A stretch of 64,000 nt of DNA from Robertmurraya andreesenii (GTDB lineage Bacteria > Bacillota > Bacilli > Bacillales > Cytobacillaceae). Under the pieces are notes generated by a model. The model made no database searches and had not been told where the DNA came from. It saw nothing but the letters and a program-made list of their open reading frames with translations. Shown piece after piece: positions 8,748 to 17,905 of this stretch. The DNA is taken from NCBI RefSeq assembly GCF_030813005.1, contig NZ_JAUSTU010000002.1:248001-312000 (forward strand). The letters are read 5' to 3'. The stretch's first letter is position 1, and each line of letters begins with the position of its first letter. The translations under genes were made by a program, and so were the position numbers.

Positions 8748-9620
8748 TTACTTCACAAATCCCAGAATCATTTCGCGAATGAGCTTGCTGGCTGTATTCG
8801 CCGTTTGTTCAGAAGGGTCATAAATTGGAGCCACCTCTACTAAATCGGCCCCAACCACCTTAACATTCGAGCGTGCAATCTCATGGATCGAAGCAAGCAG
8901 CTCCCTCGAGGTAATTCCGCCCGCATCCACCGTCCCTGTTCCTGGTGCATGGGCCGGGTCTAATACATCAATATCTATCGTAACATAAACAGAACGTCCT
9001 GAAAGCTTTGGAAGAATTTCCATTAGCGGCTTGTGGACATCAAATTTTGATATATGCATACCAACTTCCTTGGCCCATTCAAACTCTTCCTTCATGCCAG
9101 AACGAATGCCAAAGGAAAAAACGTTCTCCGGACCGATAAGCTCTGCTGCCTTTCGAATTGGCGTCGAGTGCGAAAGGGGCTCTCCTTCATAATCCGAACG
9201 CAAATCGGTATGGGCATCCATATGGATAATGGCAAGATCAGGGTGCTTTTTATAAATCGCTTTAATCACTGGCCAGGAAACGAGATGCTCTCCTCCCATC
9301 CCAAGAGGAAATTTCCCCGCAGCTACCACCTGATCGACAAATTCTTCAATCATGTCTAAGCTTCTTTGCGCATTTCCAAAAGGAAGTGGGATATCCCCAG
9401 CATCAAAGTACTTAACCTCTTCCAGCTCACGATCCAAATAAGGACTATATTCTTCAAGGCCTATCGAAACCTCACGAATCCGAGTAGGACCAAAACGAGA
9501 CCCAGGGCGATAGCTTACCGTCCAGTCCATCGGCATCCCATACAGTACGACTGTACTTTCCTCAAAATTCGGATGACTTTTTATAAAAACATTTCCTGAA
9601 TAAGCTTCGTCAAAACGCAT
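8748..9620 (-). CDS. speB: agmatinase
   Basis: 290 residues of the ureohydrolase family. The manganese ligands are all visible: GGEHLVSWP, DAHTDLRSDYEG and DIDVLDPAHAPGTGT. It hydrolyses agmatine to putrescine and urea, supplying the spermidine synthase encoded just upstream in the same operon (28 bp gap). The ATG at 9618-9620 follows GGAGGAGAA. Length and sequence blocks match B. subtilis SpeB, which has the same neighbour. Confidence 0.96.
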   Translation of the reverse strand: MRFDEAYSGNVFIKSHPNFEESTVVLYGMPMDWTVSYRPGSRFGPTRIREVSIGLEEYSPYLDRELEEVKYFDAGDIPLPFGNAQRSLDMIEEFVDQVVAAGKFPLGMGGEHLVSWPVIKAIYKKHPDLAIIHMDAHTDLRSDYEGEPLSHSTPIRKAAELIGPENVFSFGIRSGMKEEFEWAKEVGMHISKFDVHKPLMEILPKLSGRSVYVTIDIDVLDPAHAPGTGTVDAGGITSRELLASIHEIARSNVKVVGADLVEVAPIYDPSEQTANTASKLIREMILGFVK

Positions 9621-9648
9621 TCATTTCTCCTCCATTTTTAACGGAATT

Positions 9649-10482
9649 TCAAGCTTTTTTCACTAAATCCTGAACAAACTTTGGAAGGACAAAAGCAGCT
9701 TGATGCAATTCCTTCGTATAATATTTCGTTTCAATATCATGGAAGCGATCAGCTGGGATCGCTAATGGATCATATTTTTTTGAACCAATTGTGAATGCCC
9801 ATAGACCACTTGGATAGGTTGGGATATTCGCGAGATAGAGCCGTGTAACCGGAAAAATCTCTCTAACATCCTTCTGTACATTCCGAATTAAATCACCCTT
9901 AAACCACGGGTTATCCGATTGGGCCACAAACAGCCCATCCTCCTTCAGAGCTTTGGCAATTCCCGCATAAAACCCTTTTGTAAAAAGGTTAACGGCAGGA
10001 CCGACTGGCTCTGTGGAATCCACCATAATCACATCGTACTCATTCTCACTGTTCGCAATATGCATGAAACCATCATCGACCTTCACTTCCACCCGTGGGT
10101 CATCAAGCTTGCCAGCAATTTCCGGCAGAAACTTCTTTGAATACTCAATCACCTTGCCATCGATATCGACGAGGGTAGCTTTTTTGACGCTTGGGTGCTT
10201 AAGGACCTCACGTATGACACCACCATCTCCCCCACCAACAACAAGAATTTCTTCAGGATGTGGATGCGTAAATAGCGGAATATGCGCAACCATTTCATGA
10301 TAGACAAATTCATCTCGCACCGAGGTCATCACCATATCGTCAAGAAGAAGCATATTCCCCCATTCTTCTGTCTCAATCATATCTAATTTTTGAAACTCTG
10401 TTTGCTCTGTATGTAGTGTTTGTTTCACTCTCATCGTAATGCCAAAGTTCGCCGTTTGTTTTTCTGTAAACCAAATGCTCAT
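9649..10482 (-). CDS. speE: spermidine synthase
   Basis: 277 residues (B. subtilis SpeE has 276). The aminopropyltransferase signature VVGGGDGGVIREVLKHPSV binds decarboxylated S-adenosylmethionine; DSTEPVGPA carries the catalytic Asp. It transfers an aminopropyl group to putrescine to make spermidine. The start is the ATG of MSIWFTEKQ at 10480-10482; a GTG nine bases further up is part of the ribosome site GGTGGAG. First gene of the speE-speB operon. Confidence 0.96.
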   Translation of the reverse strand: MSIWFTEKQTANFGITMRVKQTLHTEQTEFQKLDMIETEEWGNMLLLDDMVMTSVRDEFVYHEMVAHIPLFTHPHPEEILVVGGGDGGVIREVLKHPSVKKATLVDIDGKVIEYSKKFLPEIAGKLDDPRVEVKVDDGFMHIANSENEYDVIMVDSTEPVGPAVNLFTKGFYAGIAKALKEDGLFVAQSDNPWFKGDLIRNVQKDVREIFPVTRLYLANIPTYPSGLWAFTIGSKKYDPLAIPADRFHDIETKYYTKELHQAAFVLPKFVQDLVKKA

Positions 10483-10686
10483 AAGCTCCACCTTTCCAAT
10501 TGTCTTTCGCCATGAACAATCTATTCATCCCACTAGTATTCCCAGCCAAACGACAAACATGAGAAAAGTATAAGTGAATCTAGCAAAATTGCAAGAAAAA
10601 ATTCACTGAATTAGGCTCCTTGATGATCATTCCTTCACACCGAAAATGAATTTACCTCGAAAGGTTTAAAAACCTTCCATTAATTT

Positions 10687-10693
10687 CATACTA
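10687..10693 (+). promoter_or_regulatory. candidate sporulation-sigma -10 element (CATACTA)
   Basis: CATACTA lies 36 bp before the PBP start and equals the -10 consensus of forespore sigma factors (sigma F/G). A convincing matching -35 was not found. B. subtilis pbpG is forespore-expressed, so the idea is reasonable but weak. Confidence 0.3.
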
Positions 10694-10728
10694 ATAAAAA
10701 GTTAACCTGTTAAAAAGTGGGTGGCACG

Positions 10729-12795
10729 ATGGAGATTATCACGGATCAAAGGTTCAGACGAACAATTAAATATTTGCGGGCATTTCTCATTATTGGGTCC
10801 ATTGGGCTTGCCCTTGCACTCCTACTCTATATTGGCATCCTTCTCTATGCCAAAATCCTAGGTCCCCCACCCCTCGCTGTTCCTCAATCCACGCTCTATT
10901 ATGCGGATGATGGAGCAATTATCGGGGAAAGTCATAGTGGACAAAAGCGGTATTGGGTACCGCTCGAGGAAATTTCCCCTGAGCTAGTGAAAGCAACCCT
11001 AGCAATTGAAGACAGAAGCTTCTATGACCATCATGGCTTTGATTACAAGAGAATCGCTGGTGCCGCATTGGCTGATTTAAAAGCCATGGCGAAGGTTCAG
11101 GGGGCAAGCACGATCAGTCAGCAGTACGCTAGAAATCTCTTTCTGGAGCATGAAAAGACATGGAAGAGAAAGCTACTTGAAGCGTTCTATACCATTCGAA
11201 TTGAAATGAGCTACACGAAAAATGAAATACTAGAAGGCTATTTAAATACGATCTATTACGGGGAGGGAGCCTATGGCATTCAAGCAGCCAGCCAGTTTTA
11301 TTTTGGCAAAAATGCGGCAGACATTAGCTTGCCCGAAGCGGCGATGCTTGCAGGAATTCCGAAGGGACCGAGTATTTATTCTCCTTTAGCATCCATGGAG
11401 AAGGCGAAGGAGCGGCAGGAGCTCATTCTAAACCTGATGGTTCAGGATCGTATCATCACTGAAGCCAAAGCAAAAGCCGCTGCCAGTGCTAGGTTAGATA
11501 TTAAAGGGGAGCATTCAAATTCCGTTGTAAAAATTGCCCCTTATTTTCAGGATGCCGTCAAAAATGCTTTAAAGAGCGTCCTTAAATTGGATGAACGGAC
11601 CATAGAACTAGGAGGGCTAAGGGTCTTCACTACCTTAAATACGAAACAGCAGGAGCTGGCAGAAAAAAATATCGCCAGACTTATCGCAAAGGATTCAGAA
11701 ATACAGGCAGGCTTAGTCGCCATGAATCCGAAAACTGGTCATGTGAAAGCCATGGTAGGTGGGCGAAATTATGAAGAAAGTCCATTTAACCGGGCAACCC
11801 AGGCGATCCGTCATCCTGGTTCTACCATGAAGCCGCTTCTCTACTATACAGCGATTGAACAGGGCTTTACCCCTTCGACAACGATGCGAAGCGAATTAAC
11901 CACATTCCGGTTTAATGATCAGAAAGAAGACTATACACCACATAATTACAACAACCTCTATGCGGATAAAGAGATCACCATGGCTCAAGCGTTAGCCCTT
12001 TCTGATAATGTATATGCCGTTAAGACTCACCTCTTTCTCGGAGAAGAGGCACTTGTAGATACAGTAAAAAGATTTGGAATCACAACAAAAATGAAGGCTG
12101 TCCCTTCATTAGCCCTTGGGACGTCTGGTGTTCGAGTGATAGAAATGGCGAATGCCTACAGTCATTTTGCCAATGGTGGGAAAAAAGTAGATCCTATTTT
12201 CATCACTCGGGTTGAAAATCATCAAGGTGAAGTGATCTACGAGCATAAAGCAAAAGACGAGCCTGCTCTTAAACCTGAAGCGGCCTTCGTGACAACACAT
12301 TTGATGACAGGCATGTTCGATCGAAGGTTAAATGGGTACACGGCGGTTACGGGAAACTCCATGGTGAACAAAATCTCGAGAATCTATGCGGGGAAATCAG
12401 GATCCACCAATACGGATAATTGGATGGTCGGCTTTACGCCTCAGCTAGTCACAGCTGTTTGGACTGGCTATGATCAAGGAAAGCCGATTGAAATGGTCGC
12501 TGAAAAAGGCTATGCGAAGAATATTTGGATTCACTTTATGGAGGATGCCCTTAAGGGAGAACCGGTTCAATCCTTTAAGGCTCCAAAGGGAACAGTTAGT
12601 GTCTATATCAACCCGGAAAATGGCAAGCTTGCCACGGAGGATTGCCCTGTCCAAAGGCTCACCTATTATGTAGCCGGAACCGAACCAACCGAGTATTGCA
12701 CAGAGCATATCATGGATGAAAAGCATGACCATAAGAAGTCGAAGAAAAAGAAGAAAATAAAAATGCCGTGGTATAAGAAACTATTTGACTGGTAA
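10729..12795 (+). CDS. pbpG: class A penicillin-binding protein (PbpG/PBP2d type)
   Basis: 688 residues: a short basic cytoplasmic tail, one membrane anchor (about 19-41), a glycosyltransferase domain (EDRSFYDHHGFDYKRI with Glu94, then GASTISQQYARNLFL and LEGYLNTIYYGEGAYGI) and a transpeptidase domain (SxxK in RHPGSTMKPL, SDN in ALSDNVYA, KSG in GKSGSTNTDNW). The C-terminus ends in a lysine-rich tail. It polymerises and crosslinks peptidoglycan outside the membrane. Its location between speE and ywhD is that of B. subtilis ywhE/pbpG, a forespore PBP acting in germ-cell-wall synthesis. Start at ATG 10729; an in-frame GTG at 10717 lacks a ribosome site. Confidence 0.9.
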   Translation: MEIITDQRFRRTIKYLRAFLIIGSIGLALALLLYIGILLYAKILGPPPLAVPQSTLYYADDGAIIGESHSGQKRYWVPLEEISPELVKATLAIEDRSFYDHHGFDYKRIAGAALADLKAMAKVQGASTISQQYARNLFLEHEKTWKRKLLEAFYTIRIEMSYTKNEILEGYLNTIYYGEGAYGIQAASQFYFGKNAADISLPEAAMLAGIPKGPSIYSPLASMEKAKERQELILNLMVQDRIITEAKAKAAASARLDIKGEHSNSVVKIAPYFQDAVKNALKSVLKLDERTIELGGLRVFTTLNTKQQELAEKNIARLIAKDSEIQAGLVAMNPKTGHVKAMVGGRNYEESPFNRATQAIRHPGSTMKPLLYYTAIEQGFTPSTTMRSELTTFRFNDQKEDYTPHNYNNLYADKEITMAQALALSDNVYAVKTHLFLGEEALVDTVKRFGITTKMKAVPSLALGTSGVRVIEMANAYSHFANGGKKVDPIFITRVENHQGEVIYEHKAKDEPALKPEAAFVTTHLMTGMFDRRLNGYTAVTGNSMVNKISRIYAGKSGSTNTDNWMVGFTPQLVTAVWTGYDQGKPIEMVAEKGYAKNIWIHFMEDALKGEPVQSFKAPKGTVSVYINPENGKLATEDCPVQRLTYYVAGTEPTEYCTEHIMDEKHDHKKSKKKKKIKMPWYKKLFDW

Positions 12796-13106
12796 TTGGA
12801 ACCTTTTATGAAGGCTCTGCTCTATACCCGCCTTATACGTGTACATTCGTACTAGTTTTCGTACCGAATAAAACCCACTCACGCACAATATTAAGGCTAA
12901 AATCAGCATTGTACATGAACTGAAAAACCTCGGGGCAGGATACCCCGAGGTTTTTCATGTCCTAGTTCTATAGCATGAATACGCTGACAATAGTTTACTG
13001 TTTTTATGAAAAAACAGCAAGAAACGACAGTGAAATTTCTCAAAATGTCACAATTTAGCCACAATTACATCACTATTCAGGAGAATATAGCAAAAGCCAA
13101 GGCACC
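12796..13106. other. 311-bp convergent gap between pbpG and ywhD
   Basis: Apart from the terminator at 12924-12955, I see no gene, RNA or repeat here. The stretch 12960-13100 is A/T-rich without a recognised motif. Confidence 0.6.
12924..12955. terminator. strong terminator between pbpG and ywhD
   Basis: AAAAACCTCGGGG pairs with CCCCGAGGTTTTT across a 7-base loop. T- and A-tracts at both ends allow use from either direction between these convergent genes. Confidence 0.85.
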
Positions 13107-13616
13107 TTACCTTACCTCCAAATCATCCTTTAGCTGCTGAGCCGATCTTTCCCACATTCCTGGATCATGATTTTTCAAAAAGTTAGAAAGAATCACCTTT
13201 GATTTATCGTCCATATGCTCAACAATAATATGCCTTTTCAGCGATTTATCCATCCGATTCACATGTTCAGGCAGTGATTTGTAGCCCCTGCGAATTCCCC
13301 GATCAACCGTCATTTCACAGGCAGTCACTCCTGCATAATAAGGGCCATCCTGCTTTCTATCAATCGTCACCCAAACGAGCCAGTAAGGCTTGGCATTGGG
13401 AACATCCTCTTTGTTCGGCAAAAATTTGATTCCTTTTTCCACTACACTTCTCGCATGCATCGCACCGATATCTACAATCGCGCTTCCTTCTTCTACATCG
13501 ATAATAACTGGTGAAACATTATCTAAGCTTAAAGCACCGATGCCAAATCCTTTATGTCCATCTGTAGGATCACTCTTTAAAATATTGAAGCCAATATTTT
13601 TTTTCTTTTCCGTCAT
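13107..13616 (-). CDS. ywhD: YwhD family protein
   Basis: 169 residues, close to B. subtilis YwhD (about 170). No enzymatic motif is recognised; the family has an unknown role. The start chosen is the ATG of MTEKKKNIGFNIL behind GAGGAGGGG; the longer frame to 13661 would begin with a non-family stretch. It follows ywhC on the same strand with a 46-bp gap, the same order as in B. subtilis. Probable cytoplasmic protein: no signal peptide or membrane segment. Confidence 0.85.
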   Translation of the reverse strand: MTEKKKNIGFNILKSDPTDGHKGFGIGALSLDNVSPVIIDVEEGSAIVDIGAMHARSVVEKGIKFLPNKEDVPNAKPYWLVWVTIDRKQDGPYYAGVTACEMTVDRGIRRGYKSLPEHVNRMDKSLKRHIIVEHMDDKSKVILSNFLKNHDPGMWERSAQQLKDDLEVR

Positions 13617-13662
13617 GGAAACCCCTCCTCTAAGTCTTGTAAGCTGTCTTACGCTAAGCATC

Positions 13663-14319
13663 TTACGTTAATAACTGATAAAAAAAGTCATTCAAGCCCC
13701 CAACAAGGGTCGGAAGAACATTATTTAAGATCGGGTGGATCGTGTATTGATCTAATGGTGTGATCACGAGAATGATAAAGATAAGGGCACCGTATTGCTC
13801 AAACTGTGTTAATTTTGGACGAATATGAGCTGGAACCAAGTCCTCTATAATCCGAAAGCCATCAAGAGGTGGAAAGGGCAACAGATTAAAGACAAATAAA
13901 AGTAGGTTCAATTGGATAAAGATATCGAGAAAATTCGGGACTGCCTCTGGTAGACCCGCTGAAAGTCCACTTCCAACCAATCCATACCAAATGATAAATC
14001 CTAGCATTCCCAGCAATAAATTACTGACGGGACCCGCAACCGAAACCATAATCCCTGCCAGCCTCGGCTTTTTGAAGAAAAAGCGATTAACCGGTACCGG
14101 TCTTGCCCAGCCAAAGCCTGCGATAAAAATAAGGAGCGTTCCGATCGGATCTAAGTGATGAATAGGATTCAAAGTCAAACGCCCTTGATTCTTTGCTGTG
14201 GAATCCCCAAATCGATAAGCCACATAAGCATGGGCGAATTCATGGAATGTAAAAGCGATCATGAGCGTAATCGCCACATATGGAATTTCCTTTAATGAGA
14301 ATGCCAAAAACTGTTCCAA
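13663..14319 (-). CDS. ywhC: YwhC, site-2-protease-family membrane metalloprotease (M50)
   Basis: About 218 residues with several hydrophobic segments. The zinc motif HEFAH lies in the first long helix (ITLMIAFTFHEFAHAY) and the third ligand in the NLLPFPPLDGFRI block (LDG motif), as in family M50B. These proteases cleave membrane substrates within the bilayer; the target of YwhC is unknown. A TTG at 14317-14319 (MEQFLAF) stands eight bases after GAGAGG and is preferred over the TTG six bases upstream, which is too near the ribosome site. Confidence 0.87.
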   Translation of the reverse strand: MEQFLAFSLKEIPYVAITLMIAFTFHEFAHAYVAYRFGDSTAKNQGRLTLNPIHHLDPIGTLLIFIAGFGWARPVPVNRFFFKKPRLAGIMVSVAGPVSNLLLGMLGFIIWYGLVGSGLSAGLPEAVPNFLDIFIQLNLLLFVFNLLPFPPLDGFRIIEDLVPAHIRPKLTQFEQYGALIFIILVITPLDQYTIHPILNNVLPTLVGGLNDFFYQLLT

Positions 14320-14482
14320 CCGCAAAACCTCTCAACCTAAATAATTTTTTATGTACTTTCTCTTCTAAGAGTATACATGATTCTCCTCCTAAAGTGAAAA
14401 AAGACAATGCTCTTGCATCTGTCATTAAAATATGAAAAACTACAGAAGAAAATAACGAATTACATAATGAGGAGGACACATC

Positions 14483-14668
14483 ATGCCATATGTCACTGTC
14501 AAAATGCTGGAAGGACGTACAGAGGAACAAAAAAAGGCGCTTGTAGAAAAAGTCACTGCTGCGGTGACCGAAACAACCGGGGCACCTGTTGAAAATGTTG
14601 TCGTTTTTATTGAGGAAATGAAGAAAAATCATTATGCGGTTGCTGGAAAGCGATTAAGCGACCAATAA
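14483..14668 (+). CDS. ywhB: 4-oxalocrotonate tautomerase-like protein (YwhB)
   Basis: 61 residues starting MPYVTVKMLEGRTEEQKKAL. Removal of Met exposes Pro1, the catalytic base of the 4-oxalocrotonate tautomerase family; Arg-rich positions near 11 and 39 are partly kept. B. subtilis YwhB has promiscuous tautomerase activity but no proven biological substrate. The ATG follows GAGGAGG. It is divergent from ywhC and has its own terminator. Confidence 0.9.
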   Translation: MPYVTVKMLEGRTEEQKKALVEKVTAAVTETTGAPVENVVVFIEEMKKNHYAVAGKRLSDQ

Positions 14669-14677
14669 TCATATGAA

Positions 14678-14719
14678 CAAACAAAAGCTAAGCCCTTATT
14701 GCGGCTTAGCTTTTGTTTG
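14678..14719. terminator. bidirectional terminator between ywhB and ywgA
   Basis: A perfect 17-bp stem (CAAACAAAAGCTAAGCC / GGCTTAGCTTTTGTTTG) around an 8-base loop. It overlaps the 3' end of the convergent ywgA. Confidence 0.88.
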
Positions 14720-15205
14720 TAGATGGTGAACATACTGATAGGCCTGTTCAATCTCATCTGGCGTATAGTTTTGTTTCTTTTTCAGGGTAAATACCTTTTC
14801 GGTAACCTCTTCCTTTTCTAGATTATCAAAATATAATATCGTCGACACGAGCTCGAGAAATCTAGCACTTTGACCGTTCATATCAATTAAGCAATCCTCT
14901 AAATGAGGCATGTTCACCTCATTTAAGCTCAAAAACTCCTGACCTGACTCGGTTAACGCATAGCGGTATTGATAGTATCCACCTTTTTTCTCCTTAATTT
15001 CCTCCAAGAAGCCCATATTACAAAGCTCCTCAACCCGTAAAGTCAGCTCCTCAGAATAGGGGCCGTAAAAGTGAAACTGAAAGCGCTCCTGAAAGGGAAA
15101 GGCCACCTTCTTCGCAATATATATCATTTTTTGCAGCTTCTTGCGGCCAGTAATCTCTCCCGAAACTTTCAAGGCATACATTAACTTGGCATGATCTTTT
15201 AACAA
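14696..15205 (-). CDS. ywgA: YwgA family protein
   Basis: 169 residues beginning MLKDHAKLMYALKVSGEITGRKKLQKMIYIAKK. The first 80 residues resemble the winged-helix-like antitoxin/SocA-type fold (GRKKLQK, FHFYGPYSEEL), as in the YwgA family of unknown function. The start is TTG at 15203-15205, about ten bases after AAGGAG. It follows ywfO at 14 bp on the same strand, the same pair as in B. subtilis, so the two are probably co-transcribed. No export signal is present. Confidence 0.83.
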   Translation of the reverse strand: MLKDHAKLMYALKVSGEITGRKKLQKMIYIAKKVAFPFQERFQFHFYGPYSEELTLRVEELCNMGFLEEIKEKKGGYYQYRYALTESGQEFLSLNEVNMPHLEDCLIDMNGQSARFLELVSTILYFDNLEKEEVTEKVFTLKKKQNYTPDEIEQAYQYVHHLQTKAKPQ

Positions 15206-15219
15206 ATCAGGTCAACTCC

Positions 15220-16518
15220 TTATATATCTAACAGCGTTCTTATCTGCTTCTTGATCGTCTTCATGGTCGAATCATCCATCAGAAAATCCTCCGGATAATA
15301 GAGCTTGTGGTCTGTTCTTCTTTTACCAGAAATCGCATCGACAATCTCGGATTCCCTTGATAGCTCCCGAATTTCCCCATTCTTCATTAGCAAATGGATC
15401 GGCAGTCTTTCCTCTTCTTCACCAGGACGGTAAAAGTCATACGGCAGATCAGAGGAAGAGTCGACGACTAAATAATAATCAGGAGCAAGCCCTGCCTTTT
15501 CAAATAAAACGGATAGCTCTGCAAGCTTCTTGTATTCCTTTGCAGGATCAAATTCAACATATTTAAAAAGATTACGGTTAACAAATCTGCGGCATAAATC
15601 TCGCAGAATTTCATCCTCTTCCGCTTCCCACATTTGAAAATAGTAGAGAATCACTGCTTCATCGAGCTTTAAGTAGTCTTCTAATGTAAGAGTATTTTCA
15701 AATAAGGAAATAAAATGGGTCGGCTCTTGCCTGAAGGAATAGCCGTTTTCATATAATTCCTTTGCCCGATGGAGAATTTTTGTAAGAATAACCTCCGCAC
15801 TCCTTGTAACGGGGTGGAAATACACCTGCCAATACATTTGGTAGCGACTCATAATATAATCCTCCACCGCATGCATCCCCGTTTGTTTAATCACCACTTG
15901 CTCCTCATGCGGACGCATCACTCTCAGGATTCTTTCCATGTCAAAATGTCCGTAGCTCACCCCTGTAAAATAAGCATCTCTTTGGAGATAATCCATGCGG
16001 TCCGCATCAATTTGACTGGAGATTAAGCTAATGACAATCTTTTTGTCCGAGGTTTTCGCAATAACCTCCGCAACCTTTTTTGGAAAGTCCTGTTCAACCC
16101 GTCGTAATACAGCATTTACTTCTGTTTCACCAAGGATGGTCGCTTGAGTGTAATGCTCGTGGTCAAGATCAAACACCTTTTCAAAGGAATGTGAAAAAGG
16201 GCCATGCCCTAAATCATGAAGCAATCCAGCACAAAGAGCTAAAAGCCGATCCTCTTCACTCCATTTCGGCCGGTCATCAAAAACGTCATCCACAATCCGG
16301 CGGATGATCTCATACACACCTAATGAATGATTAAATCGGCTATGCTCTGCCCCATGAAAGGTCAAAAAAGTCGTTCCCAGCTGCTTAATTCTACGTAGCC
16401 GTTGAAACTCCTTCGTACCAATCAAATCCCAAATCACTTGGTCACGTACATGGACATAGCGATGAACAGGGTCCTTAAAAACCTTTTCTTCCTGCAGTTT
16501 TTGTTCAGAGTAACCCAT
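15220..16518 (-). CDS. ywfO: HD-domain phosphohydrolase (YwfO, dNTPase-like)
   Basis: 432 residues of the HD superfamily. The metal site is clear: H...HD in LCAGLLHDLGHGPFSHSFE, an upstream His in HSRFNHSLGVYE, and SSQIDADRMDYL for the distal Asp. The layout matches SAMHD1/dGTPase-like proteins; B. subtilis YwfO was characterised in the literature as a dNTP triphosphohydrolase-like enzyme, possibly regulated by nucleotides. First gene of the ywfO-ywgA pair. Start ATG 16516-16518. Confidence 0.88.
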   Translation of the reverse strand: MGYSEQKLQEEKVFKDPVHRYVHVRDQVIWDLIGTKEFQRLRRIKQLGTTFLTFHGAEHSRFNHSLGVYEIIRRIVDDVFDDRPKWSEEDRLLALCAGLLHDLGHGPFSHSFEKVFDLDHEHYTQATILGETEVNAVLRRVEQDFPKKVAEVIAKTSDKKIVISLISSQIDADRMDYLQRDAYFTGVSYGHFDMERILRVMRPHEEQVVIKQTGMHAVEDYIMSRYQMYWQVYFHPVTRSAEVILTKILHRAKELYENGYSFRQEPTHFISLFENTLTLEDYLKLDEAVILYYFQMWEAEEDEILRDLCRRFVNRNLFKYVEFDPAKEYKKLAELSVLFEKAGLAPDYYLVVDSSSDLPYDFYRPGEEEERLPIHLLMKNGEIRELSRESEIVDAISGKRRTDHKLYYPEDFLMDDSTMKTIKKQIRTLLDI

Positions 16519-16648
16519 TTTTACCCCTTCTTCCTGTAAGAAAAGCGCCGGAGCTAAAAAAATCTATCTTCATTATAGCTTTGTTTCGTTTACAAATCAT
16601 TACAATTTTAGAAAAAATCATCTGATAACCGACAAAAACCAACAAGAA

Positions 16649-16684
16649 AAAATCACCCTTCATCTCATGATAAAAGGTGATTTT
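16649..16684 (-). terminator. terminator after the DUF1450 gene
   Basis: AAAATCACC pairs with GGTGATTTT over 9 bp with an 18-base loop, and is followed on the minus strand by a TTTTTTC run. It overlaps the stop codon of the gene at 16683. Confidence 0.6.
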
Positions 16685-16907
16685 ATTTGTTGAGTTTTTT
16701 GTTAATCTTCTCCATGAGCTCCTCTTCCGATAAAGCAGCTAATGGTCGGTTATTGACAAATGCGAAGGTTTTCTTACGTCCAGGGCCACAATAGGATTGA
16801 CACCCTATTTCAATGGTTGCATCTGGGTCCATTTCCTTTAGCTTCGGAATCAATGTCTTCAAATTAACGGCCTGGCAATCATCGCAAACCCGAAATTCGT
16901 TTGCCAT
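16683..16907 (-). CDS. DUF1450 small protein
   Basis: 74 residues with an N-terminal CDDC pair and a central CQSYCGPGRKKTFAFVNNRP block. The xxxCxSYCGxC-like core is that of the DUF1450 family (B. subtilis YuzB is a member), possibly a redox or metal-binding thioredoxin-like fold. Function is unknown. Start ATG 16905-16907 behind AAAGG. It stands alone between ywfO and the divergent rsfA. Confidence 0.8.
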   Translation of the reverse strand: MANEFRVCDDCQAVNLKTLIPKLKEMDPDATIEIGCQSYCGPGRKKTFAFVNNRPLAALSEEELMEKINKKLNK

Positions 16908-17113
16908 CTTGATTCAACCTTTCATGCTTTTCTAGTCTATTCGCCATTTTACCCCTTCTGAATCGCGAATGCAAGTTACACATTTTTCTGAACCTCTCTA
17001 CCGATTTGGAAAAAATCTACTATCCTTTTAATCACTTTTGTATAAATCTCAAAAATCTGGTCATCCTGTGAATAAGCAAGATTACAACAGAAACACTCAA
17101 GGAGTTGAAGAAG

Positions 17114-17830
17114 ATGAAAGTACGTCAAGATGCATGGACAGATGAAAATGATTTATTACTAGCGGAAACCGTCCTTAGACATGTGCGCGAGGGGAGCACC
17201 CAGCTAAATGCCTTCGAGGAGGTCGGGGACAAGCTCAATCGAACATCAGCAGCCTGTGGATTCCGCTGGAATGCAGTGGTCAGGCACCGCTATGAAAAAG
17301 CTCTACAGCTTGCAAAAAAACAACGCAAGCAACGCCAAAGAATGCTAGGAAAGGAGCAGGGTGGAAAGAAAAAGCTCTTATATTCTCCTCCAGTGCCTTC
17401 ATTGGATGAAATAAATTATATTGCGCAGACTGCTGAATCTGGGACTTCCTTCATCGAAGAAATGGAAGCACCGGTTACCCAAGCCTTGCCAAGCACGACA
17501 ATCATGCAAAGCCATGGTCGAGAATTAAATCTTGAGACGGTGATCTCGTACTTACAAAATCTAGGTAGTTCGAATTTGCAGGTTGATATTTTAAGAAGCG
17601 AGAATGAAAGATTAAAGCGGGAAAATGCCGAAATCCGTAAGAATAACCAAGAGCTCGAGAAAAAAATCGAGCAGCTAGAACAAAACACGGAAACGATTCA
17701 GGAAGATTACGAGACCTTGATGAAAATTATGAATCGTGCGAGGAAGCTCGTTCTATTTGATGAAGAGGAGCGCCCTGCGACCACGTTTAAAATGGACCGC
17801 AACGGAAATTTAGAGAAGCTTGCGGAATAG
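17114..17830 (+). CDS. rsfA: prespore-specific regulator RsfA
   Basis: 238 residues. The N-terminal 70 form a Myb/SANT-like DNA-binding domain (DAWTDENDLLLAETVLRHV...GFRWNAVVRHRY). A disordered linker follows, then a coiled coil of about 45 residues (LRSENERLKRENAEIRKNNQ onward). RsfA modulates sigma F-dependent transcription in the forespore of B. subtilis. The ATG at 17114 is nine bases after AAGGAG; a TTG at 17105 lies inside that spacing. The gene supports an endospore former. Confidence 0.92.
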   Translation: MKVRQDAWTDENDLLLAETVLRHVREGSTQLNAFEEVGDKLNRTSAACGFRWNAVVRHRYEKALQLAKKQRKQRQRMLGKEQGGKKKLLYSPPVPSLDEINYIAQTAESGTSFIEEMEAPVTQALPSTTIMQSHGRELNLETVISYLQNLGSSNLQVDILRSENERLKRENAEIRKNNQELEKKIEQLEQNTETIQEDYETLMKIMNRARKLVLFDEEERPATTFKMDRNGNLEKLAE

Positions 17831-17867
17831 ATGAAGTGGAGAAAAGGTTGGCAGCAACAGCTTCATG

Positions 17868-17905
17868 AAGAAAGCCACACCCTTACAAAAAGGGCTGTGG
17901 CTTTT
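17868..17905. terminator. bidirectional terminator between rsfA and lipL
   Basis: GAAAGCCACA-CCCTT pairs with AAGGG-TGTGGCTTTT across a small A-rich loop. A T-run follows on the plus strand; lipL ends at its right edge. Confidence 0.75.

Noticed and set aside
14240..14632. 130-residue minus-strand ORF spanning the ywhC-ywhB gap
   Set aside because: It overlaps the start of both real genes antisense or out of frame, and has no ribosome site or family resemblance.
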